Below are positions 27,418 through 35,445 of a stretch of 64,000 nt of DNA, one piece after another. The notes under the pieces were generated by a model. The model was not told where the DNA came from. It saw only the letters and a list, made by a program, of their open reading frames with translations, and did not search any database. Position 1 is the stretch's first letter. Every line of letters begins with the position of its first letter. The DNA comes from Comamonadaceae bacterium. GTDB lineage: Bacteria; Pseudomonadota; Gammaproteobacteria; Burkholderiales; Burkholderiaceae_C. The translations under genes were made by a program, and so were the position numbers. The DNA lies in the NCBI GenBank assembly GCA_947443645.1, contig CANEXF010000010.1, positions 1-64,000 of the forward strand. Reading direction: 5' to 3'.

Positions 27418-27963
27418 ATGGCAACCAAAGAAGCATCTCACTCCAAAAAGCCCGACGCGACATCCTCGGGTAAAAGCGACTCCAAGTTGTCTGCAAAGGC
27501 CGCCGCTGCTGCGGTGCGCATTGCCGACAACAAAAAAGCCACTTTCAATTACCACATCGAGGAACGCTTTGAGGCCGGCATGGTTCTCGAAGGCTGGGAG
27601 GTGAAGTCCGTCCGCGAAGGCAAAGTTCAGCTCACTGACGGCTATGTGGTGATACGCGGCGGCGAGCTCTTCATCATCGGCTGCCAGATCAACCCGCTTG
27701 GAACGGCCTCCACCCACGTGCGGCCAGATTCGGTCAGGACCAAAAAGCTGCTGATGCACAAGGACGAGATCCGGCGCCTGGTCGGCAAGGTCGAGCAAAA
27801 GGGTTTTACGCTGGTGCCATTGAACATGCACTGGAAGGCCGGCAAGGTCAAATGCGAAATTGGACTGGCCAAGGGCAAGGGTGAGCACGACAAGCGCGAC
27901 ACCATCAAGGACCGCGAAGGCAAGCGCGAAGTCGAGCGCGCAATGAAATCCAGAAACCGATAG
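27418..27963 (+). CDS. smpB: SsrA (tmRNA)-binding protein
   Basis: SmpB delivers tmRNA to stalled ribosomes for trans-translation. The core beta-barrel starts at about residue 33 with [20 protein letters not shown] and includes [20 protein letters not shown]-like [10 protein letters not shown] and a basic C-terminal tail [19 protein letters not shown]. The first 30 residues are a low-complexity Ser/Lys/Ala extension not essential to the fold. No tmRNA gene is seen in this window. It is divergent from ratA-rnfH. Confidence 0.95.
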   Translation: MATKEASHSKKPDATSSGKSDSKLSAKAAAAAVRIADNKKATFNYHIEERFEAGMVLEGWEVKSVREGKVQLTDGYVVIRGGELFIIGCQINPLGTASTHVRPDSVRTKKLLMHKDEIRRLVGKVEQKGFTLVPLNMHWKAGKVKCEIGLAKGKGEHDKRDTIKDREGKREVERAMKSRNR

Positions 27964-28100
27964 ATCGCAAGATAGACAAGAATTTCACGGTTTAGGGACT
28001 AAACCAGCGGCCATGTGTGCGCGTCCAATGCCGGCCCGGGTGGCAGCTGACTTATGCTGGACGGACAAGCTGATGTTCAGCCTAGAACCGGAGAAAACCC

Positions 28101-28154
28101 ATGAATAGCTCGTTCAATGTCTTGCCGGCCTGCGCATGGGCGAGATCGCATTAA
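28101..28154 (+). CDS. Short upstream ORF overlapping the ECF sigma gene
   Basis: ATG 28101 lies 8 bp after GGAG and opens a 17-codon frame (MNSSFNVLPACAWARSH) ending at TAA 28154. This is 19 bp inside the sigma-factor gene in another frame. The sigma gene itself lacks a ribosome site before ATG 28136. The small frame may therefore couple or attenuate its translation. No similarity is recognised. Confidence 0.35.
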   Translation: MNSSFNVLPACAWARSH

Positions 28155-28690
28155 TCGACCATATTCCCAGCCTGCGCCGTTATGCGCGGGTGCTGACCGG
28201 TGACGCCTGGACGGCCGATGACCTGGTTCAGGACACGCTGGAGCGGGCCTGCTTCAAATGGCGTTTATGGCTGCTCGGCACGGATCTGCGCGCCTGGCTC
28301 TTCACGCTGATGCACAACCTTTTTATCAACCAGATACGCCGCTCCGCGCGCCAGTCGCTCAGCGGATTCAGCGTAGCGCTGGAGGACGTTGAACACGAGC
28401 TGATGGCGGCCGACGCAAGTGCATCGCTGGCGCTTGATCTGCAGAAATGCCTGATGCAATTGCCAGAAGACCAGCGTGTGGTCTTGCTGCTGGTCGCACT
28501 TGAAGACCTGTCTTACGATGAAGTTGCCAGCATCACCGGCACGCCCCTGGGCACAGTGATGTCGCGCCTGTCGCGGGCCCGCAAGCGCTTGCGCGAGCTG
28601 ATGGATGCCGCGCCGGCCTCCGAGAGCATGCCGCCAGTGGTTTGCGCCGCGCTGCCCACCACCCCCGCCCTGCTTCGTCGACTCAAGTAA
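28136..28690 (+). CDS. ECF-type RNA polymerase sigma factor
   Basis: The 184-residue protein has region 2 (about residues 10-75, with DDLVQDTLERAC and AWLFTLMHNLFINQIRR) and region 4 (about 105-155, with LPEDQRVVLLLVALEDLSYDEVA and a helix-turn-helix GTVMSRLSRARKRLRE). It redirects RNA polymerase to a stress regulon. The next gene, 15 bp downstream, encodes a membrane protein with an anti-sigma layout. The pair thus has the usual sigma/anti-sigma form. The target promoters and inducing signal cannot be inferred. Confidence 0.9.
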   Translation: MGEIALIDHIPSLRRYARVLTGDAWTADDLVQDTLERACFKWRLWLLGTDLRAWLFTLMHNLFINQIRRSARQSLSGFSVALEDVEHELMAADASASLALDLQKCLMQLPEDQRVVLLLVALEDLSYDEVASITGTPLGTVMSRLSRARKRLRELMDAAPASESMPPVVCAALPTTPALLRRLK

Positions 28691-28705
28691 GCTCTTCATC
28701 GCACC

Positions 28706-29566
28706 ATGCAAAAGACCGATCAAAGCATCAGTGACGACAAGCTGCACGCGCTGGTGGACGGGCGCCTGCCAGCGGCGCAGCGCAGCGCGCTGCTGGCACA
28801 GATTTCAGGCAAACACGAAGCGCAAGAAACGCTGCGCGCCTGGCAATTGCAGCGCGCGGCCCTGCGCGAGCTGCAGCGTGAACTGCTTGTTGAAACCATT
28901 CCGGCTAACCTGGTGGCGGCGGCGCGCCCTGGCCGGCACAGCCAACAATTCGCTCAGTGGTGGCGCTGGGGTGGCATGGCGGCCAGCGTGATGCTGGTCT
29001 TTGCTGTGGGTTGGCTGGCCCACCGTCAGTTTGGCGAGCCGGCATCGCGCATGGCCTACCTGCGCCCTGCTCCCGCCCAGACGTTTGCGCTGCAGGCGGC
29101 CGCCGCGCACGTGGTGTTTTCCCCGGAAGTCCGGCACCCCGTCGAGGTGGCGGCGGCGCAGCAGGATCACCTGGTGCAGTGGCTGTCAAAACGCCTTGGC
29201 AAGCCGTTGAAAGTGCCGCTGCTGACGGCTCAGGGCTATGAGCTGGTAGGCGGCAGGCTGCTGCCCGCTGAAGGCGGCACTCATGGTCTGAGCGGCGTAC
29301 GCGCCCAGTTCATGTTCCAGAACCAGGCCGGCCTGCGTGTGACGCTGTACCTGGGCGCGCTGGATCTGCCCTCAGCCAGCAAAGCCAGCAGCAGCAGTAT
29401 TAGCAGTAGCGATACAGCCAGCCAGGAAACCGCTTTCAGTTACACGGCAGCCGGCCCCGTGCCGTCTTTTTACTGGGTCGACAGGGGTTTTGGCTATGCG
29501 CTTAGCGGCCCGCTACCGCGCCAGGAGTTGATGCAACTGGCGCAGCTGGTCTATCAGCAGCTTTGA
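28706..29566 (+). CDS. Transmembrane anti-sigma factor
   Basis: The 286-residue protein has an N-terminal cytoplasmic helical domain (SDDKLHALVDGRLPAAQRSA, about residues 8-75). One membrane segment follows (about 90-108, MAASVMLVFAVGWLAH), and then a periplasmic domain with a Ser-rich linker near residue 230. The layout fits anti-sigma factors that hold an ECF sigma at the membrane; no HxxxCxxC zinc motif is seen. It lies 15 bp after the sigma gene. The periplasmic part resembles no sensor I recognise. Confidence 0.82.
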   Translation: MQKTDQSISDDKLHALVDGRLPAAQRSALLAQISGKHEAQETLRAWQLQRAALRELQRELLVETIPANLVAAARPGRHSQQFAQWWRWGGMAASVMLVFAVGWLAHRQFGEPASRMAYLRPAPAQTFALQAAAAHVVFSPEVRHPVEVAAAQQDHLVQWLSKRLGKPLKVPLLTAQGYELVGGRLLPAEGGTHGLSGVRAQFMFQNQAGLRVTLYLGALDLPSASKASSSSISSSDTASQETAFSYTAAGPVPSFYWVDRGFGYALSGPLPRQELMQLAQLVYQQL

Positions 29567-29597
29567 GGCAAGCCGCAAAGGCGTTAGCGGCCCTGCT

Positions 29598-30827
29598 TCA
29601 AAGTCCGCGCAGAGGATGCGTATCAGCCGACCAGGGACTGACAAAAAACGCATCAATCATGGCCGGCTTGACCTCGTCTATGCGCGCAGGCTGCCACTTC
29701 GGCGTGTAGTCCTTGTCGACGGCCAGCGCACGTATGCCTTCAACGGTTTCACTGCTGCTGCCAGCTCGCAGGTGAAAACATTGGTAGATCATGTCCCGCT
29801 CCATGCGCAAATCATCTTCCAGGCGCATGCCACGGGCCCGGCGAATCTGCTCCAGCGTCACATGCAGCATGAGCGGCGAACGCTTGCGCAAGATCGCCGC
29901 TAGCCTGAGCGCCCATTTGTCATCTTTCGCTTTTTCCAGCGCATCGACGATGTGCTTGACCCTCAGCAGCGAAAAATAGGCATCAATATGGGCTGTAGCG
30001 CCCTTTCCACGGCCGGCATCGGCTACAAATTCTGTAGCAATCCATTGCGTGGCCGCAGCGGCCGAATCAAAAGTCTGCTGGCCCAGTGATGCCCAGATCG
30101 CCGGCAACTGCGCGGCCTCACGTTTGACGTCGGCCAGGCCAAAGCCGATGGCGTCGTCCGCGCCTATGACTTCACCGGTCAGCGCCAGGTATTCGCCAGC
30201 GTGCCCCGGGCAGCGGCTCAGAAAATAACCGCCGCCTACGTCCGGGAACAAGCCGATGTTGGTCTCGGGCATGGCCATCTTGGTGTGCTCGGTGACGATG
30301 CGGACTTTTCCGCCCTGGCTGCGTGCAGACGGGCTTGCACCGTCTGTGACTTCGTTTTTGTCACTGGGGACGCCCAAGGCTTCGCCTTGGCAAAGCCCCA
30401 TGCCACCGCCCATCACGATGCCGTCCATGAAGGCGATGAAAGGCTTGGGGTAGGTCTGGATCAAATGGTTGAGCGTGTATTCCTCGGTGAAAAAATCTTC
30501 CAGTGAGGCGTCGCCAGCCAGCGCCGCCTGGTGGAAATAACGAATGTCGCCGCCGGCGCAGAAGCCGCCAAAAAGGCTTTCCTTGGTGCCGGGCTGGCCT
30601 TTCTTGTTGGTACCTCGTATGGCCACCAGCAAGACCTCGGGATCATCGCGCCAGGCCAGCAAGGCGGCGGTCAACTCACGCACCATTTGCAGGCTGAGCG
30701 CATTGAGCGCCTTGGGACGGTTCAGTGTGATCAAGCCAGCGCTGCCGCGGCGCTCCAGCAAGATGTCGCTTCTGCCGTCGTTTTTGTCGCTGACTGTGGC
30801 CTCAGTTCCAGGGCTGCTTGCATTCAT
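29598..30827 (-). CDS. 3-hydroxyisobutyryl-CoA hydrolase-like enoyl-CoA hydratase/isomerase family protein
   Basis: Crotonase-fold enzyme with FCAGGDIR (oxyanion loop, about residue 90), MDGIVMGGGMG (about 134-144) and the acidic PETNIGLFPDVGGGYFLSR. The C-terminal extension is typical of HIBYL-CoA hydrolases in valine breakdown. GGAG before ATG 30827 sets the start, which overlaps the upstream eamA-like stop as ATGA. Two foreign-looking insertions are translated: residues 146-169 come from a 72-bp palindromic element between Gly-Leu-Cys-Gln-Gly and VRIVTE. Residues about 264-279 come from repeat family 1. Both probably sit in surface loops; activity is unproven. Confidence 0.85.
   Translation of the reverse strand: MNASSPGTEATVSDKNDGRSDILLERRGSAGLITLNRPKALNALSLQMVRELTAALLAWRDDPEVLLVAIRGTNKKGQPGTKESLFGGFCAGGDIRYFHQAALAGDASLEDFFTEEYTLNHLIQTYPKPFIAFMDGIVMGGGMGLCQGEALGVPSDKNEVTDGASPSARSQGGKVRIVTEHTKMAMPETNIGLFPDVGGGYFLSRCPGHAGEYLALTGEVIGADDAIGFGLADVKREAAQLPAIWASLGQQTFDSAAAATQWIATEFVADAGRGKGATAHIDAYFSLLRVKHIVDALEKAKDDKWALRLAAILRKRSPLMLHVTLEQIRRARGMRLEDDLRMERDMIYQCFHLRAGSSSETVEGIRALAVDKDYTPKWQPARIDEVKPAMIDAFFVSPWSADTHPLRGL
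29991..30038 (-). repeat. Dispersed repeat family 1 copy inside the crotonase-family gene
   Basis: On the minus strand it runs GCTACAGAATTTGTAGCCGA... to ...GGGCGCTACAGCC, matching the family ends and spacing. It is translated as about EFVADAGRGKGATA. Confidence 0.6.
30320..30391 (-). repeat. 72-bp three-hairpin element inserted in frame in the crotonase-family gene
   Basis: The segment contains three successive inverted repeats: CAGACGG/CCGTCTG (30326-30346), GTGAC/GTCAC (30346-30364) and CCAAGGC/GCCTTGG (30374-30390). It is flanked by CGCCCTGGC (30311-30319) and CGCCTTGGC (30383-30391), an 8-of-9 direct repeat like a target-site duplication. Seventy-two bases add exactly 24 codons, so the host frame survives. 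A related fragment, with CGTTTTTGTC(G)CTG, occurs near 30780 in the same gene. Confidence 0.65.
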
Positions 30828-31699
30828 GATTTTTGTCTCCATCCAATTAATTCGTTGGCCAGCAGCGCAGCAATCACCACCGCGCCACCACCCATCACAC
30901 TCGGGGCAGGCACTTCGCCGGCACCGATCCAGGCCAGCAAGATGCCAAAAATAACTTCAAGCAAGGCCAGCAGCGCCACCTCTGGCGCCTTCAGCACACC
31001 TGCACAGCGTACCAACAATGCGCATGGAATAGCCAGCTGAAACAAGCCCAGCAAGGCCAACAGCGCCAGATCATGGCCGGTCGCCGCAAACGGCAGGGCC
31101 AGGGGCAAGGTCAGCAGTGCGGACAGCGCAGCGCCTATCAGCACGGCGGGTAGCAGATCAATGTCCTGACCATGCATGCGGCTGTGCTGCAGCACGGTCC
31201 AGTTGCACGCCGCAGCCACCGGCACCAGCAGGGCCACCGCTGTGCCTGACAGGTTGCCAGACATCTGCGTCTGCCCACCATACATCCAGACCATACCGGC
31301 AGCGGCCGTGGCAATCGCCCACCAGGTGCGGCGCGGAATGCGTTGAACAATAAAGAGTCGCGACACCAAAGCCGTGATGAACGGCCCCACGGCCATCGTG
31401 ACCAGAACATTCGCCACCGTCGTCAGCGTCAAGGCCAGCATGAACGCCGTGAACATCACGCTCCAGCACAGGCCAGACAGCCAGAGTGGCAGGCGGCCAT
31501 GACGAATCTGCGCAAACACGGCCCGCCCCTGTAGTAGCGGCAGGATCACCAGCAGCGACAGCACCGTAAAAAAACTGCGCCAGAAAGTCACTTCAAAGCT
31601 GCGCGCCGACTCCAGCTGTCGCGTGACAACACCCGCGATTGACCACATCAGGGTCACGAGGATCATCAGTACAACGGCTCTGGAATGCGTGAGTTTCAT
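30824..31699 (-). CDS. EamA-family (drug/metabolite transporter) membrane protein
   Basis: The 291-residue protein has ten hydrophobic segments arranged as two EamA repeats (about residues 8-140 and 150-280). DMT-superfamily exporters of this type move amino acids or other small metabolites across the inner membrane; the substrate is unknown. Its stop overlaps the start of the crotonase-family gene (ATGA), so the two are translationally coupled. A role in the same metabolic route is possible. No clear ribosome site precedes ATG 31699. Confidence 0.85.
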   Translation of the reverse strand: MKLTHSRAVVLMILVTLMWSIAGVVTRQLESARSFEVTFWRSFFTVLSLLVILPLLQGRAVFAQIRHGRLPLWLSGLCWSVMFTAFMLALTLTTVANVLVTMAVGPFITALVSRLFIVQRIPRRTWWAIATAAAGMVWMYGGQTQMSGNLSGTAVALLVPVAAACNWTVLQHSRMHGQDIDLLPAVLIGAALSALLTLPLALPFAATGHDLALLALLGLFQLAIPCALLVRCAGVLKAPEVALLALLEVIFGILLAWIGAGEVPAPSVMGGGAVVIAALLANELIGWRQKS

Positions 31700-31741
31700 G
31701 AGTCGAAAGGAGCAGATTCAAGGGCTGGCAGTGCACGAAAC

Positions 31742-31782
31742 AAAAAAGGCCGCTGGAGCTTGCGCGCAGCGGCCTTTTTTTT
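31742..31782 (-). terminator. Rho-independent terminator after typA
   Basis: GGCCGCTG and CAGCGGCC form an 8-bp stem flanked by A and T runs on both sides, so it may work in both directions. It lies between the typA 3' end and the eamA-like start. Confidence 0.7.
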
Positions 31783-31825
31783 ATAGGTCAAGCAAATCAC
31801 ACGCTCCGTGGTCTTGAAACCAAGT

Positions 31826-31990
31826 CGGGGCCGCGGGACTGGCTTCGCCAGACCGCAGGCGCAGCCGCCCCCCCGGGGGGCAGCCGGTTATTGGGGTCAG
31901 ACGCCAATTTCGCTCCAGTGCGAAGCACTGGACCCTCCGGCAAGCCGTAGGTTTGGCGAATTTGGACTCTGACCCCAAAAACCAGCGTGG
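31826..31990 (-). repeat. GC-rich repeat family 2 copy interrupted by a palindromic element
   Basis: On the minus strand GCCCCCACGCTGG and CCGGCTGCCCCCCGGGGGGG are the two halves of the repeat seen intact at 42470. They are separated by about 90 bp of a different palindromic element. An additional hairpin (CTGGCTTCGCCAG, 31839-31851) lies at its far end. Confidence 0.6.
31891..31977. mobile_element. REP/MITE-like palindromic element
   Basis: Ends TTGGGGTCAGACGCCAATTT (from 31891) and, on the opposite strand, TTGGGGTCAGAGTCCAAATT (to 31977) form imperfect terminal inverted repeats. Inside is the perfect hairpin CCAGTG-cgaag-CACTGG (31915-31931). GGGGTCAGA-ended palindromes of this type are mobilised in many proteobacteria by REP-associated tyrosine transposases; none is encoded here. 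It is nested in another repeat. Confidence 0.65.
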
Positions 31991-31998
31991 GGGCAATA

Positions 31999-33822
31999 TC
32001 AGCGTCCAGCGCGCTTGCGCTCGCTTTCGGTCAAGTGGCGCTTGCGCAGACGGATGGACTTGGGCGTGATCTCGACCAGCTCGTCGTCCTCAATGAACTC
32101 AACGCCGTATTCCAGCGTGCACTCGATCGGAGGCGTGATCTTGATCGCGTCTTCCTTGCCGGATACACGGAAGTTGGTCAGCTGCTTGGTACGCGTGGCG
32201 TTGACCACCAGATCGTTGTCACGGCTGTGGATGCCGACAATCATGCCTTCATATACCGGATCATTGGCCTTGACGAACATGCGGCCGCGGTCGTCCAGCT
32301 TGCCCAGTGCGTAGGTGAAGATTTCACCAGCGTCCATGGAGATCAGCACGCCCTGTTTGCGGCCACCGATTTCACCCTTGTGCGGCTCGTAGCTGTCGAA
32401 GATGTTGGCGATCAGGCCGGATCCACGTGTCAAGTTCAGGAACTCGTTGGTGAAACCGATCAGACCACGCGCAGGAATGCGGTACTCAAGACGCACGCGG
32501 CCACGGCCGTCGGACTCCATGTTGACCAGATCGCCCTTGCGCTCGCCCAGGGCCTGCATCACGCCGCCCTGATGGATTTCTTCGATGTCGGCTGTGACCA
32601 GCTCGATAGGCTCGCACTTTTCGCCGTTGATCTCTTTCATGACCACGCGTGGCTTGGAAACGGCCAGCTCAAAGCCTTCGCGGCGCATGTTTTCCAGCAA
32701 GATGGTCAGGTGCAGCTCGCCGCGACCCATGACTTCGAAGATACCTTCTTCGTCGGTTTCCTTGACGCGCAGCGCCACGTTGTGTTGCAGCTCTTTTTGC
32801 AGGCGGTCCCAGATCTGGCGGCTGGTGACGTACTTGCCTTCGCGACCAGCCAGCGGGCTGGTGTTGACGCAGAAGTTCATGGTCAGGGTCGGCTCATCGA
32901 CCTTGAGCATGGGCAGTGGCATGGGGTTGATTGGGTCGGTGATGGTCACGCCGATACCGATGTCGGTCAGGCCGTTGATCAGCACGATTTCGCCTGGGCC
33001 GGCTTCTGTTGCCTGCACACGCTCCAAACCCTGGAAGGTCAAAACCTGGTTGATGCGACCCTTGACAGCTTTGCCGTCCGGGCCTTCCATCACGACCACG
33101 TCCATCATGGGCTTGATCGTGCCCTGGCTGATACGGCCAACGCCAATCCGGCCGACAAAGGTCGAGAAATCAAGTGCAGAAATCTGCAACTGCAGTGGTG
33201 CAGCAGGATCGCCCTTTTGTGGCGGCACATGCTTGAGCACGGTGTTGAAAAGGGCAGACATGTCCGGACCCCACTGCTCGCCTGGCGCGCCTTCTTCCAT
33301 GGACGACCAACCATTGATGCCGGAAGCGTAAACCACTGGGAAATCCAGTTGCTCGTCGGTGGCGCCAAGCTTGTCGAACAGGTCAAAAGCGGCATTCACG
33401 ACGAAGTCTGGGCGGGCGCCCGGCTTGTCAACCTTGTTCACAACCAGAATCGGCTTCAGACCCAGGGCCAGCGCCTTTTTGGTCACAAAGCGGGTTTGCG
33501 GCATGGGGCCTTCTTGCGCATCGATCAGCAGCACCACGCCGTCAACCATGGACAGCGCACGTTCGACTTCACCGCCGAAGTCGGCGTGACCAGGGGTGTC
33601 GACGATGTTGATGTGCGTGCCTTCCCAGGTCACAGCGCAGTTCTTGGCCAGGATGGTGATGCCACGCTCTTTTTCAATGGCGTTGTTGTCCATCACGGTG
33701 TCGACGACTTTTTCGTGCTCGGCGAAGGTGCCGGACTGGCGCAGCAGCTGATCGACCATGGTGGTTTTACCGTGGTCAACGTGGGCGATGATGGCGATAT
33801 TGCGGATTTGCTTTGTAGTCAT
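31999..33822 (-). CDS. typA: Ribosome-associated GTPase TypA/BipA
   Basis: The 607-residue translational GTPase resembles EF-G. G motifs lie in the first 140 residues: AHVDHGKTT (13-21), [12 protein letters not shown] and [14 protein letters not shown]-like domain II and two alpha/beta domains follow, then the TypA-specific basic C-terminus ending [15 protein letters not shown]. BipA acts on the ribosome under stress and low temperature and in large-subunit assembly. It is transcribed in the same direction as the truB operon, 65 bp after truB's 3' end. Confidence 0.96.
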   Translation of the reverse strand: MTTKQIRNIAIIAHVDHGKTTMVDQLLRQSGTFAEHEKVVDTVMDNNAIEKERGITILAKNCAVTWEGTHINIVDTPGHADFGGEVERALSMVDGVVLLIDAQEGPMPQTRFVTKKALALGLKPILVVNKVDKPGARPDFVVNAAFDLFDKLGATDEQLDFPVVYASGINGWSSMEEGAPGEQWGPDMSALFNTVLKHVPPQKGDPAAPLQLQISALDFSTFVGRIGVGRISQGTIKPMMDVVVMEGPDGKAVKGRINQVLTFQGLERVQATEAGPGEIVLINGLTDIGIGVTITDPINPMPLPMLKVDEPTLTMNFCVNTSPLAGREGKYVTSRQIWDRLQKELQHNVALRVKETDEEGIFEVMGRGELHLTILLENMRREGFELAVSKPRVVMKEINGEKCEPIELVTADIEEIHQGGVMQALGERKGDLVNMESDGRGRVRLEYRIPARGLIGFTNEFLNLTRGSGLIANIFDSYEPHKGEIGGRKQGVLISMDAGEIFTYALGKLDDRGRMFVKANDPVYEGMIVGIHSRDNDLVVNATRTKQLTNFRVSGKEDAIKITPPIECTLEYGVEFIEDDELVEITPKSIRLRKRHLTESERKRAGR

Positions 33823-33886
33823 GGTTGGCTTTCTGGAGACTTGGAAACTTTTAAAGTGGTGGTGAATAGTCGGCGATCAACAGTGA

Positions 33887-34915
33887 TCAGTGGTGCACGG
33901 CAGTCAATGCAAGCCCGGGGGCTGCATGCTGCTGGCTGGCAAGCAAGATATCCTTGATTTCAATCGGGCTGAGCAAACGCTGCGGAATCAGTTCATCGGC
34001 CGTGATATGGGCCGAACCGAGGAAGGCGGCAGACACGGCACCCATCTCGCTGCCGTAAACCTGAACCAGAGGCTTGTCTGCGCCCCACTGTCCCGGCGTG
34101 CCGCGGCGGCGCAGGCCGCTCAGGAACCGTCCCGCATTGTCGGCATCAAGTGTGACAACAGGAAACGCCGCGACCAGTGACTGCGCGGGCAAGAGCTGGG
34201 CATCACGTTCAGCTTCGGTCATGGCTTCAAGCGCCTGCAGGCTGATGCACTGGCTGGCGACAAAGCCACCGGTTTCCAGCCGCCTGAGCGATCCCAGGTG
34301 GGCGCCGCAGCCTATGGCCTCGCCAATGTCTTCACCAAGTGTTCGAATGTAGGTGCCCTTGCTGCAGCTCACTACTATTTTGATAGCTGCTTGCGCCCGT
34401 GGATCATGCGCCACAGCCATGCTGAGCTTGTGAATCACGATATGGCGCGGCTCGCGCTCGACTTCCTGGCCTTTGCGCGCATATTCGTAGAGCGCTTTAC
34501 CGTCCTTCTTGAGCGCCGAGTACATGGGCGGTATCTGCGCGAGCGGTCCGGTAAAGCGCTGCGTCATGGCTTCGAGCAGCGCAGGCGTGATTTCAGGCAC
34601 AGGCCGGGTCTCAATGACTTCGCCTTCTGCGTCCGCGGTGCTGGTTTTCTGACCCAGCAAAAGCACGGCTTCGTAGGTCTTGTCGGCCTCAAGCTGGATC
34701 TGGCTGAATTTCGTCGCAGCGCCAAAGCACAGCGGCAACACGCCGGTGGCCAAGGGGTCCAGCGTGCCAGTGTGACCGGCCTTGTCGGCGCGCAGCAACC
34801 ATTTGGCTTTCTGCAAGGCCTGATTACTCGACAAACCCAGCGGCTTGTCGAGCAGCAGCACGCCGTGAACGGGACGTCGCTGAATTTTCTGGCGTTGAAC
34901 AGTGGGTTGGGACAT
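33887..34915 (-). CDS. truB: tRNA pseudouridine-55 synthase
   Basis: TruB forms pseudouridine 55 in the T-loop of tRNAs. The start MSQPTVQRQKIQRRPVHGVL at 34915 is favoured; longer frames run into a repeat. Catalytic Asp53 lies in GHTGTLDPLATGVLPL, and CSKGTYIRTLGEDIG is the second conserved motif. The C-terminal part is a PUA-like domain. Residues about 166-181 (MAVAHDPRAQAAIKIV) are encoded by a dispersed repeat, giving a slightly longer loop before CSKGTY than in E. coli TruB. It is the last gene of the rimP-nusA-infB-rbfA-truB series. Confidence 0.95.
   Translation of the reverse strand: MSQPTVQRQKIQRRPVHGVLLLDKPLGLSSNQALQKAKWLLRADKAGHTGTLDPLATGVLPLCFGAATKFSQIQLEADKTYEAVLLLGQKTSTADAEGEVIETRPVPEITPALLEAMTQRFTGPLAQIPPMYSALKKDGKALYEYARKGQEVEREPRHIVIHKLSMAVAHDPRAQAAIKIVVSCSKGTYIRTLGEDIGEAIGCGAHLGSLRRLETGGFVASQCISLQALEAMTEAERDAQLLPAQSLVAAFPVVTLDADNAGRFLSGLRRRGTPGQWGADKPLVQVYGSEMGAVSAAFLGSAHITADELIPQRLLSPIEIKDILLASQQHAAPGLALTAVHH
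34372..34418 (+). repeat. Dispersed repeat family 1 copy inside truB
   Basis: CTACTATTTTGATAGCTGCT followed by TGCGCCCGTGGATCATGCGC and CACAGCC is the best match to the family consensus. It lies antisense within truB and is translated on the other strand as part of a loop. Confidence 0.75.
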
Positions 34916-34916
34916 A

Positions 34917-35001
34917 TTGATTTCGACAAGCTCGACGCGAACGGAGCACCCGTGCGCGGTGTGAGTACCGTTCACCCCGAGCCTGTCAAAGGGGAACGGT
35001 A
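34917..35001. repeat. Inverted-repeat element between rbfA and truB
   Basis: Left arm TTTCGACAAGCTCGACGCGA-ACGG and right arm CCGTTCACCCCGAGCCTGTC-AAAGGGG are imperfect inverted repeats of the GCCTGTCGAA type common in betaproteobacterial intergenic regions. It may act as a terminator or RNA processing site inside the operon. Confidence 0.55.
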
Positions 35002-35005
35002 AGCT

Positions 35006-35374
35006 TTAGTCGTCCTGAGCGCGGGAGGAAACCGCCTTCGCAATCAAGGCGTTCATGTCCGCAGCACGCTCAGTGGTGCGGTCAAAGTGAAAATGCAGGG
35101 TCGGCACGGTGTGCGTCATCAGACGCTTGAACAGGCCATTGCGCAGGAAGCCAGCGGCCTGATTGAGCGCTTCTTCGCACTCTTTCGGGTCGCCGACCAG
35201 GACGCTGAAAAACACCTTGGCGTGTGCATAGTCGGGCGTGACCTCGACGGCCTGCACCGTGACCATGCCTACCCGCGGGTCTTTGAGCTCGCGCGCGATC
35301 AGGTCCGTCAGATCGCGCTGGATCTGATCGGCAACACGAAAGCCGCGGTTGGGGGTGGATGACTTTTTGCGCAT
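35006..35374 (-). CDS. rbfA: 30S ribosome-binding factor A
   Basis: The 122-residue KH-type protein assists late 30S subunit maturation and 16S 5'-end processing. Typical features are [38 protein letters not shown] and the closing [19 protein letters not shown]. It follows infB by about 70 bp and precedes truB, the canonical order. No special regulation is visible apart from the inverted-repeat element downstream. Confidence 0.95.
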   Translation of the reverse strand: MRKKSSTPNRGFRVADQIQRDLTDLIARELKDPRVGMVTVQAVEVTPDYAHAKVFFSVLVGDPKECEEALNQAAGFLRNGLFKRLMTHTVPTLHFHFDRTTERAADMNALIAKAVSSRAQDD

Positions 35375-35445
35375 AAAAATAAAGGAACAAGCCGGTTGGC
35401 GCTGGTGGCGGACGGTTTATTGAAAACCACCCGCCCTTCGCGTTA

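Noticed and set aside
31987-33957. A 656-codon plus-strand frame opposite typA
   Set aside because: It is the antisense of the high-GC typA coding strand and has no motif of its own. The TypA frame is complete.
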